From JAAFHB01 sp038240855 (lineage in GTDB: Bacteria; Bacteroidota; Bacteroidia; Bacteroidales; Prolixibacteraceae), in assembly GCA_038240855.1 (NCBI GenBank), contig JBBRGI010000112.1:1-10404 (forward strand): a stretch of DNA of 10,404 bases, given 5' to 3'. How positions within the stretch are numbered: position 1 is the first letter of the stretch; the number at the start of each line of letters is the position of its first letter. Both the position numbers and the translations under genes were made by a program. Positions 1-6,133 of this stretch are shown here, in pieces. The notes under the pieces are model-generated. The model had not been told where the DNA came from, searched no databases, and was given only the letters and a program-made list of their open reading frames with translations.

Positions 1-457
1 TCTCGGGAGCCACGCGCCCGAAAGTTTTTTCACCAATCATAACAACAGGGGCTAGTCCGCATGCTCCGACGCACCGCAGACAACTTAACGAAAATTTTCC
101 GTCGGATGTTACCTGCCCCACCTCGATTCCAAGTTGTTTCCGGAACTCGTCAAGTACCTTTTCAGCTCCCCTCACATAACAGGCGGTACCAGTGCAGATA
201 GAGATCGGGTGCTGACCACGCGGAACCATAGTAAAGAAAGAATAAAAAGTGACCACGCCATAAACCTGGGCTACCGACATATTAAGCTCAGAGGCAATTA
301 ATTCCTGAACTTCAGCCGGCAGATAACCAAAATGCTCCTGTGATTTGTGGAGTACATTGATTAATTCTGTTTTATCGTTATTAAACTCTGTACTGATCGA
401 ACGGATATGGTCAATATCCTCTTTTTTGAGCTTTATAGTGATGTTGTTATCGGACAT
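1..457 (-). CDS. hydC: HydC / NuoE-like [2Fe-2S] subunit of bifurcating [FeFe] hydrogenase (3' end cut by window edge)
   Basis: The 152 visible codons give a NuoE-family protein: an N-terminal helical bundle (about residues 10-75, with the family's HFGYLP and YGVVTFYSFF stretches) followed by a thioredoxin-fold [2Fe-2S] domain. The cluster ligands are C88 and C93 (CTGTAC) and C129 and C133 (CVGAC); C126 is an extra cysteine. In HydABC enzymes this subunit sits beside HydB and its cluster belongs to the NAD-linked electron path. Family members have about 155-165 residues, so only the last ten or so should be missing. The ATG at 457 gives MSDNNITIKL and lies 20 bases after the hydA stop, with no clear Shine-Dalgarno sequence. 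It is the last visible gene of the operon. The family assignment is firm; the role in a HydABC trimer is inferred from the two upstream genes. Confidence 0.93.
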   Translation of the reverse strand, partial: MSDNNITIKLKKEDIDHIRSISTEFNNDKTELINVLHKSQEHFGYLPAEVQELIASELNMSVAQVYGVVTFYSFFTMVPRGQHPISICTGTACYVRGAEKVLDEFRKQLGIEVGQVTSDGKFSLSCLRCVGACGLAPVVMIGEKTFGRVAPE

Positions 458-477
458 ATTTTAAATGATTTTAAAGG

Positions 478-2259
478 TTAGTTTTCGTCCTGAAATTTAA
501 CCTGACGATCGAAATAATTGGTATGCAATAACTCGTGTGCACGGTGACTCAGCGGGGCTCCAAGAAACTCCTCGTATAGTTTAATAATATCTGGGTTCTC
601 GTGCGATTTGCGTATCGCTTTACCGGCATCTTCGCGGTAGATCGCGGCCGTTCTGGCTTTCAGAATATCACTATCGCCGTGATGCAATGGCTGACCGCCG
701 CCTCCGATGCACCCTCCGGGGCACGACATGATCTCGATGGCGTGGTACAAACACTCGCCGCTCCTGATGCTATCGAGCAATTTTCGGGCATTACCCAATC
801 CATGTGCAATCCCGATATTGATTGGTGTTCCGTCGAAATCGATCGTTGCTTGTCTCAGTCCTTTCATCCCCCTTAACTCATGATAGTCGAGCCGATCGAG
901 TTTTTTTCCTGTATACAATTCGTAAGCTGTTCGTACAGCAGCCTCAATCACCCCGCCTGAAGCTCCGAAAATCACTCCAGCTCCGGATGATTCGCCCATA
1001 GGTTTGTCAAAATCGGATTCTTTGAGCGCCATAAAATCGATATTTGCCTGCTGGATCAAACGTGCCAATTCGCGGGTTGAGATCGCATAATTGACATCGG
1101 GATCGCCGTTGATTTTAAACTCATCGCGCTGACATTCATATTTCTTTGCCAGGCAGGGCATGATCGAAACCACAACAAGATCTTCGCGTTTCACACCGAT
1201 ATTGTCGGCAAAATAGGTTTTGGCAATTGCCCCGAACATTTGTTGCGGCGAGCGGGCTGTTGAAGGAATATCCTTTAAATCTGGGAACTGCTTCTCAAAA
1301 AAATTCACCCAAGCTGGGCAACATGACGTTAAGATCGGCAGTTTTACCTCCTTATCACCACTCAAATATTTTGTCAATCGCTGAAGCAATTCGGTTCCCT
1401 CCTCCATAATGGTAAGGTCGGCTGCAAAATTAGTATCAAACACATAATCAAATCCCAGTTCTTTGAGGGCAGCTACCATTTTACCTGTTACTAATGTTCC
1501 AGCTTCGAGTCCAAACTCTTCGCCCAGTGCAGCCCTAACAGCCGGTGCAGTCTGGACAATGACAGTTTTGTTGGGATCGGCCAGCACTTTAATTACTTCG
1601 TTTGTTTGGTTCACTTCTGTTAGTGCTCCTGTAGGACAAACCGCGACACATTGTCCGCAATAGGTGCAGACCGAATCCTGAAGATCCTGTTCGAAAGCAG
1701 GCGAGACAACAGCCATAAATCCGCGATTAATGCCCGAAAGTGCACCAACTGTCTGTACCTCGTTGCACATCATTTCGCAGCGACGGCACATGATGCATTT
1801 ATCCATATCGCGGATAATAGAAGGGGAGGTATCCTCACGGTAGGTAGATTGTTCTCCTTTATATGAGATATTCCTGATATCAAACCGATTAGCCATACTC
1901 TGAAGATCACAGTTGCCCGATTTTACGCAGATCAGGCAGTCGGCTGGGTGGTCTGAGAGGATCAGCTCAAGAACTGTCTTTCGTGCATTCAAGACCCTGA
2001 TCGTATTGGTGCGAACTTTCATCCCTTCCATGGCAACAGTGACACAGGCTGGAGCAAGGTTTTTTCGCCCTTCCACTTCAACAATACAAATGCGGCAACC
2101 AGCCGGTTTATTTTCTATACCCATGTCGTGAAGTTTCATGTGGCATAACGATGGGATGTCAACGCCAATCAATTTGGCCGCATCCAACAAGGTTGTATTT
2201 TGGGAAACTTCCACCAAATGTTGGTCGATGGTCAGCGTAATCAAATTATTTTTGGTCAT
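478..2259 (-). CDS. hydA: HydA, catalytic subunit of electron-bifurcating [FeFe] hydrogenase
   Basis: A 593-residue group A [FeFe] hydrogenase that catalyses reversible 2H+ + 2e- to H2 in the cytoplasm. The domain order is: N-terminal [2Fe-2S] ferredoxin domain (C39, C55, C58, C72); the His-ligated [4Fe-4S] motif (H104, C108, C111, C117); two [4Fe-4S] clusters (C155/158/161/165 and C198/201/204/208); the H-cluster domain; and a C-terminal small-subunit-type segment (about 540-585, with SHRAHELLHT). All three H-cluster signatures are intact: TSCCPAW at 311-317 (proton-relay C313, ligand C314), MPCLAKK at 367-373 (C369), and EIMSCPGGCIGGGGQP at 509-524 (C513, C517). It should therefore be an active enzyme. 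The gene follows hydB with a 2-base gap and precedes hydC, so the product is a trimeric HydABC hydrogenase that uses NADH and reduced ferredoxin together. No HydE, HydF or HydG maturase gene is in the window, so maturation must be encoded elsewhere. Confidence 0.97.
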   Translation of the reverse strand: MTKNNLITLTIDQHLVEVSQNTTLLDAAKLIGVDIPSLCHMKLHDMGIENKPAGCRICIVEVEGRKNLAPACVTVAMEGMKVRTNTIRVLNARKTVLELILSDHPADCLICVKSGNCDLQSMANRFDIRNISYKGEQSTYREDTSPSIIRDMDKCIMCRRCEMMCNEVQTVGALSGINRGFMAVVSPAFEQDLQDSVCTYCGQCVAVCPTGALTEVNQTNEVIKVLADPNKTVIVQTAPAVRAALGEEFGLEAGTLVTGKMVAALKELGFDYVFDTNFAADLTIMEEGTELLQRLTKYLSGDKEVKLPILTSCCPAWVNFFEKQFPDLKDIPSTARSPQQMFGAIAKTYFADNIGVKREDLVVVSIMPCLAKKYECQRDEFKINGDPDVNYAISTRELARLIQQANIDFMALKESDFDKPMGESSGAGVIFGASGGVIEAAVRTAYELYTGKKLDRLDYHELRGMKGLRQATIDFDGTPINIGIAHGLGNARKLLDSIRSGECLYHAIEIMSCPGGCIGGGGQPLHHGDSDILKARTAAIYREDAGKAIRKSHENPDIIKLYEEFLGAPLSHRAHELLHTNYFDRQVKFQDEN

Positions 2260-2261
2260 AA

Positions 2262-4055
2262 TTAACTTAATACTATAGCGTTAAACTTACATTTATCCAT
2301 ACATGCCCCACATTTAATGCAGATTTGCTGGTTGATGGAATGCAACTGTTTTTTCTCCCCTGCAATAGCATTTACGGGGCAAGCCCTTACACAGGCCGTG
2401 CACCCAACACACTCTTCCTTGTCGATGTAGTACCTTAATAAGGATTTACATCTTCCTGCTGTGCATTTATGGTTATCGATATGATCAAGGTATTCGTCCC
2501 GGAAGTTTTCCATGGTTGAAAGGATCGGATTTGGAGATGTTTGTCCCAGTCCGCACAGTGAAGTATCCTTGATCACCATACATAAATTCTTTAAAGTATT
2601 GAGTTCTGCCAGCGATGATTTTCCTTCCGTGATCCGTTGAAGGATTTCATGAAGCCGTTTATTACCGATGCGGCAGGGGGCACATTTACCGCATGACTCT
2701 TCGACTGTGAATTCGAGAAAGAACTTCGACATCGCAACCATACAATCATCTTCGTCCATCACAATCAATCCGCCCGATCCCATCATCGATCCGGCAGCAA
2801 TCAGGTTATCAAAATCAATCGGGATATCGAGGTGCTTTGCAGTGAGACAGCCACCGGATGGACCACCAGTCTGAACTCCTTTAAATTTTCTGCCTCCTTT
2901 TATACCACCGCCAATATCGAAAATAACTTCGCGCAAGGTTGTTCCCATAGGAACTTCTATGAGGCCTACATTGTTGATCTTCCCGGCTAGCGCGAAAACT
3001 TTCGTTCCTTTCGATTTCTCTGTGCCGATGCTACTGAACCATTCTGCCCCTTTGAGCAGGATCACAGGAACATTGGCAAAAGTCTCAACATTATTTACAT
3101 TCGTTGGTTTATCCCTATACCCTTTTTCGGCGGGGAATGGCGGTTTAACAGAAGGTTCACCTCTTTTCCCCTCCATCGAATGGATCAGCGCGGTTTCTTC
3201 ACCACAAACAAATGCTCCGGCGCCATATCTGAGTTCAACATCAAAACTGAAACCTGAGTCGAGAATATTTTCACCGAGTAGCCCATATTCGCGTGCCTGT
3301 CCGATTGCGACACGAAGTCGTTTAATGGCCAGAGGATATTCGGCTCTGATATAAATCAATCCGCGTGCGGCTCCGATGCAATAACCGCAAATGGCCATTG
3401 CTTCAAGCACAGAATGAGGATCTCCTTCGAGGATTGAACGATCCATAAATGCCCCAGGATCACCTTCATCGGCATTACAGACTACATATTTAATGTCACT
3501 TACATTTTTCCGGGCAATTTCCCATTTTAATCCGGTAGGGAATCCACCTCCGCCACGACCACGTAAACCGCTCCGCTTGATTTCGTCGATCACTGTTTCA
3601 GGTGTCAGATGTTCCAGCGATTTGGCCAGGGCTGCATAACCGTTACGGGCAATTGACTCTCCGATATTTTCAGGATTAATAAACCCGCAATTCCGAAGTG
3701 CAATACGGAGTTGTTTTTTGTAGAAATCCATATGTTTTGAGTCGTCGATTCCCAGCTGACTTTTCGGGTCAACATACAACAAACGCTCAATTTTACGCCC
3801 CTTAATGATGTGTTCTTCAATGATTTCGTTCGCATCCCAGGGGGTAACCTGTGTGTAAAAGGTGTTATCGGGAATGATCTTTACAATCGGCCCTTTTTCG
3901 CAAAACCCGAAACAACCTGTAGTTACAACTTTGACTTCATTGTCGAGGTTGTGAAGGATCAGCTCTTTATTCAGGTTTTCGACCAACCTGTGGCTTTCGG
4001 ATGCAAGGCAACCAGTACCACCACAAACAAGAATATCATATTTATTTTCTGTCAT
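2262..4055 (-). CDS. hydB: HydB, NuoF-like NAD(H)/FMN subunit of bifurcating [FeFe] hydrogenase
   Basis: A 597-residue flavoprotein subunit that exchanges electrons with NAD(H) through FMN. Domains in order: a thioredoxin-like [2Fe-2S] domain (C11, C16, C48, C52); a NuoF core with the FMN/NADH glycine-rich loop GLRGRGGGGFPTG (163-175) and the NADEGDPGAFMDR stretch (194-206); an SLBB segment; the NuoF [4Fe-4S] site ESCGKCAPC (C455, C458, C461) completed by C501; and a C-terminal pair of ferredoxin [4Fe-4S] clusters (C549/552/555/559 and C579/582/585/589). The extra N- and C-terminal iron-sulfur domains separate HydB-type subunits from complex I NuoF. H529, C531 and C536, just before the final ferredoxin domain, could form a further metal site. 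A GGAGG sequence 9 bases upstream supports the ATG at 4055. The 3-base gap before it and 2-base gap after it fit translational coupling. Confidence 0.96.
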   Translation of the reverse strand: MTENKYDILVCGGTGCLASESHRLVENLNKELILHNLDNEVKVVTTGCFGFCEKGPIVKIIPDNTFYTQVTPWDANEIIEEHIIKGRKIERLLYVDPKSQLGIDDSKHMDFYKKQLRIALRNCGFINPENIGESIARNGYAALAKSLEHLTPETVIDEIKRSGLRGRGGGGFPTGLKWEIARKNVSDIKYVVCNADEGDPGAFMDRSILEGDPHSVLEAMAICGYCIGAARGLIYIRAEYPLAIKRLRVAIGQAREYGLLGENILDSGFSFDVELRYGAGAFVCGEETALIHSMEGKRGEPSVKPPFPAEKGYRDKPTNVNNVETFANVPVILLKGAEWFSSIGTEKSKGTKVFALAGKINNVGLIEVPMGTTLREVIFDIGGGIKGGRKFKGVQTGGPSGGCLTAKHLDIPIDFDNLIAAGSMMGSGGLIVMDEDDCMVAMSKFFLEFTVEESCGKCAPCRIGNKRLHEILQRITEGKSSLAELNTLKNLCMVIKDTSLCGLGQTSPNPILSTMENFRDEYLDHIDNHKCTAGRCKSLLRYYIDKEECVGCTACVRACPVNAIAGEKKQLHSINQQICIKCGACMDKCKFNAIVLS

Positions 4056-4058
4056 AGC

Positions 4059-4469
4059 TCATATCCTCCGGTTATCATTTTCAACTTCTTTGTGGTTAAT
4101 TGGAATAATTCCATCAACCAATTGCCCGGTTTTGATGTAAATTTCAATCAGCTCGTCTGCCTTATGGGTATCAACATGTCCAAAAACTACGGGTCGTTCT
4201 CCGGGAAGCTTGATCTCGACGGTAGGTTCAGCGTAACAGTAACTCATACAGCCTGTTTGTGTTACAATAGCATTGATTTGCCTTTTTCTCAGTTCAGACA
4301 CAAAAAAGTCCATCGTATCTTTTGCGCCAGACGAAATTCCACAAGTGGACATAGCAACACGAACCTGGACTACGCGGTCGGGATGTTCCGAATTCTCCCG
4401 TATATTCATGCCTGAACGCAAAGTATCGCGAAGTTTCCTTAGGTCATCCAATGTTTTAATCTTTGTCAT
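4059..4469 (-). CDS. Small thioredoxin-fold [2Fe-2S] ferredoxin-like protein (NuoE C-terminal domain type)
   Basis: A 136-residue stand-alone thioredoxin-like ferredoxin domain, of the kind often found just before hydB in [FeFe] hydrogenase operons. The first motif is STCGISSGAKD with a single cysteine (C43); the second is TGCMSYC (C74, C78) followed by AEPTVEI. These are its only three cysteines. In four-ligand relatives the first motif is C-x4-C, and here the second position is G48. The protein may bind a [2Fe-2S] cluster with a non-cysteine fourth ligand, or bind it weakly. A role in electron transfer to, or assembly of, the hydrogenase is inferred from its position. It begins 20 bases after the preceding ATPase gene and ends 3 bases before hydB. 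No clear ribosome binding site is seen. Confidence 0.85.
   Translation of the reverse strand: MTKIKTLDDLRKLRDTLRSGMNIRENSEHPDRVVQVRVAMSTCGISSGAKDTMDFFVSELRKRQINAIVTQTGCMSYCYAEPTVEIKLPGERPVVFGHVDTHKADELIEIYIKTGQLVDGIIPINHKEVENDNRRI
4065..4069 (-). promoter_or_regulatory. Shine-Dalgarno sequence of hydB
   Basis: Read on the minus strand this is GGAGG, 9 bases before the ATG at 4055 and inside the last codons of the upstream gene. It is one of only three strong Shine-Dalgarno sequences in the operon and it fixes the hydB start. Confidence 0.7.
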
Positions 4470-4489
4470 ATTCTGGTAATCGTTTTTGG

Positions 4490-5038
4490 TTAATTGATTA
4501 TTTTGATGTCGATTAAACTTGTTTCAATTATTTCTTTAAGCGAAAGCATTATATCCGGATTGTTCAACGGAACTGCCCCGAGTATTTTGCTTATCTCGTA
4601 ACTGCTGAAATGATAGTTGCCGGCTGATGTGCTGACATCAAACACAACATCGATATCCGGATAAGAGGCAGATAAATTAACAATAACCCCGGCAACATCG
4701 CCGAGCGGCTGTCTGTCGATGTTGTTCAATACAAAAGAGGCATCAACTTCGGTTCCTTTGGCCTGTTCGCTTTTAATTTTGAACTCACCTCCGGTTTGTT
4801 CTGCCTGTTGTTGAAATAATGATAGCCCCATCCCGATTTTGCGGGTGCTACGTGTGGAAAAAAAAGGATCATTCACATGAGCCACTGTTTCCTGATCCAT
4901 TCCGCGACCGTTGTCGATGATCTGAATGATAAGCAGATGATTATCATCACTGACCTTGATGTTTACTTCAATCCGGCTTGCTCCTCCTCTCACCGAATTT
5001 TCCATAATATCTAAAATATGCAGGCTTATGTCCTTCAT
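4490..5038 (-). CDS. GHKL-type ATPase domain protein without a phosphoacceptor domain
   Basis: A 182-residue protein with a histidine-kinase-like (HATPase_c) ATP-binding domain over about residues 1-105. The motifs are complete: N box with E13-N14-S15 (DIMENS), G1 box DNGRGMD (42-48), F box DPFFSTR (57-63) and G2 box GMGLSL (69-74). There is no dimerisation/histidine phosphotransfer domain before it; the protein starts directly at the ATPase domain. The C-terminal segment (about 110-182) matches nothing I recognise and could bind a partner. It could phosphorylate a protein in trans, as RsbW-type kinases do, or act as an ATP-driven switch; the substrate is unknown. GGAGG 9 bases upstream supports the ATG at 5038. 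The gene lies 2 bases after the PHP gene. Confidence 0.87.
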   Translation of the reverse strand: MKDISLHILDIMENSVRGGASRIEVNIKVSDDNHLLIIQIIDNGRGMDQETVAHVNDPFFSTRSTRKIGMGLSLFQQQAEQTGGEFKIKSEQAKGTEVDASFVLNNIDRQPLGDVAGVIVNLSASYPDIDVVFDVSTSAGNYHFSSYEISKILGAVPLNNPDIMLSLKEIIETSLIDIKIIN

Positions 5039-5040
5039 TT

Positions 5041-5790
5041 CTAAATTCCTCCATTCCTCTTTAACCCTATAACTGATCTCCCTTCGCTATTTTTCAGTGC
5101 AAGTTTCAACTCATTAAATCCAGGACTTTTCATTATAAGCCGTGTGCTGAATTTCCCGATCTGTTCGATGAAGTGGGCATCAGAGTCGAAAATCCAGTTT
5201 GACCTATTTTCCGGCATGAGATAATCTTCAGAATAGGAGCCTGGTGTTATTTCAAGTGCATCAAAATTCAGGTTTTCGGGCAGCATTCCCAACTGGTGAA
5301 TAATTCCGTGGTTTCTGCGATAAATGTGAGCCGGAATAAATAACCCATCCAATTTGTGAACCATTGCTTCGACTTCCCCGATTGATGCTCTCAATCCTGT
5401 GATCAAAGAATGCTCTTCAGTATAAAGGATGTTTTCATCGACATCGATCACGACCTGATCTCCAAAAATAAAGGGTTCGTTTTGAATGTCAATAAGGTTT
5501 TTATCTAAATATTTCTGGAAAAGGTCAACTTGATCCCAATTTCCGAATAGCGCCAGGCAGTGCACCTCTTCTGAAGTGTTGACTTCTGCGCCGGGGATTA
5601 CCATGACCCCATTCTGGGCTGCATAGTCGCTTATGATGTGGCACATTTTTGTTGAGTTGTGATCGGTGATCGCGATCATGTCCAGTCCTTTTTTCAGTGC
5701 CATCTTTACAATATTTCGGGGCGTCATTTCCAGATCGCCGCATGGTGACAACACCGAGTGAATATGCAGATCAGCCAGGAACTCCATCAT
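5041..5790 (-). CDS. PHP-domain metal-dependent phosphoesterase
   Basis: A 249-residue PHP-family protein. The metal-binding motifs are visible: DLHIHS at the N-terminus (D7, H9, H11), ITDHN (D43, H44), PGAEVN (E69), VHCLALFG (H77), PAHIYRR (H155) and FDSDAH (D202, D204, H206). Family members hydrolyse phosphoester bonds in nucleotides, sugar phosphates or phosphoproteins using two or three metal ions; the substrate here is unknown. The reading frame stays open upstream to an ATG at 5850, but that would overlap the DRTGG gene by 53 bases and add 20 residues before the conserved strand. I therefore choose the ATG at 5790, 7 bases after the DRTGG stop (a second ATG follows at 5787). Its place between a DRTGG gene and an ATPase gene suggests it removes a phosphate or degrades a small-molecule signal in the same circuit, which is inference. 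Confidence 0.88.
   Translation of the reverse strand: MMEFLADLHIHSVLSPCGDLEMTPRNIVKMALKKGLDMIAITDHNSTKMCHIISDYAAQNGVMVIPGAEVNTSEEVHCLALFGNWDQVDLFQKYLDKNLIDIQNEPFIFGDQVVIDVDENILYTEEHSLITGLRASIGEVEAMVHKLDGLFIPAHIYRRNHGIIHQLGMLPENLNFDALEITPGSYSEDYLMPENRSNWIFDSDAHFIEQIGKFSTRLIMKSPGFNELKLALKNSEGRSVIGLKRNGGI
5048..5052 (-). promoter_or_regulatory. Shine-Dalgarno sequence of the second ATPase gene
   Basis: Minus-strand GGAGG, 9 bases before the ATG at 5038 and within the final codons of the PHP gene. It is well placed for coupled translation of the next gene. Confidence 0.65.
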
Positions 5791-5797
5791 TTGCGAT

Positions 5798-6133
5798 TTA
5801 CGAAGTAAGCAGTTTATAAATTTTCCCTGAAATTTCAAACGCATTTTCATGGGTGCCTAAAATTGGGATCCCTTCAACCTTTGCAGGGTCGAGCATCTCC
5901 TGATCGGGCATGAGTCCTTTTACGAGAATCACCGCGGCTACATCTTTCAACGTTGCGATGGCTGCCACATTTCGGTGTGTCTGTAAGGTAATCCAGATTT
6001 GTCCTTCATTCACCGAGCCCATTACATCAGATAGGAGATCGCAGGTATAGCCACCTGTAACTTCAGTGTCAGGAACTACTTCAGAAGTAAATACTGTTAA
6101 TGACAGCTTATCAATCAATTCAGTTAGTTTCAT
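5798..6133 (-). CDS. DRTGG-domain protein (second copy)
   Basis: A 111-residue single-domain protein of the DRTGG family. It shares with the first gene of this operon the motif G-aromatic-x-x-DLLSDV (GYTCDLLSDVMG at 28-39), followed by alternating strands and helices that suggest a small alpha/beta domain. DRTGG domains occur next to CBS domains and in the N-terminal part of long phosphotransacetylases, and are thought to bind ligands; the ligand here is unknown. Automated annotation sometimes labels such proteins as HPr serine kinase, but there is no P-loop, so no kinase activity is expected. The start overlaps the end of the upstream iron-sulfur gene by 14 bases, and AAGGAG lies 6 bases before the ATG. 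Confidence 0.83.
   Translation of the reverse strand: MKLTELIDKLSLTVFTSEVVPDTEVTGGYTCDLLSDVMGSVNEGQIWITLQTHRNVAAIATLKDVAAVILVKGLMPDQEMLDPAKVEGIPILGTHENAFEISGKIYKLLTS

Noticed and set aside
458..475. Direct repeat ATTTTAAA-TG-ATTTTAAA between hydA and hydC
   Set aside because: It is short, fully AT, in a 20-base gap, and lacks dyad symmetry or a promoter match; chance is likely.
2959..3354. 131-residue plus-strand open frame inside hydB
   Set aside because: It is antisense to conserved NuoF coding sequence and has no family resemblance.
3810..4415. 201-residue plus-strand open frame opposite the 5' part of hydB and the small [2Fe-2S] gene
   Set aside because: It spans two well-supported minus-strand genes, has no recognisable domain and has no promoter; it is a shadow frame.
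5791..5850. Longer N-terminus for the PHP protein, starting at the ATG at 5850
   Set aside because: It would overlap the DRTGG gene by 53 bases and add residues that precede the conserved DLHIHS strand; the ATG at 5790 fits the operon spacing.
5798..6133. HPr serine kinase as the function of the DRTGG proteins
   Set aside because: Neither DRTGG protein has a P-loop or HPr kinase motif; the label comes from domain-level annotation transfer.
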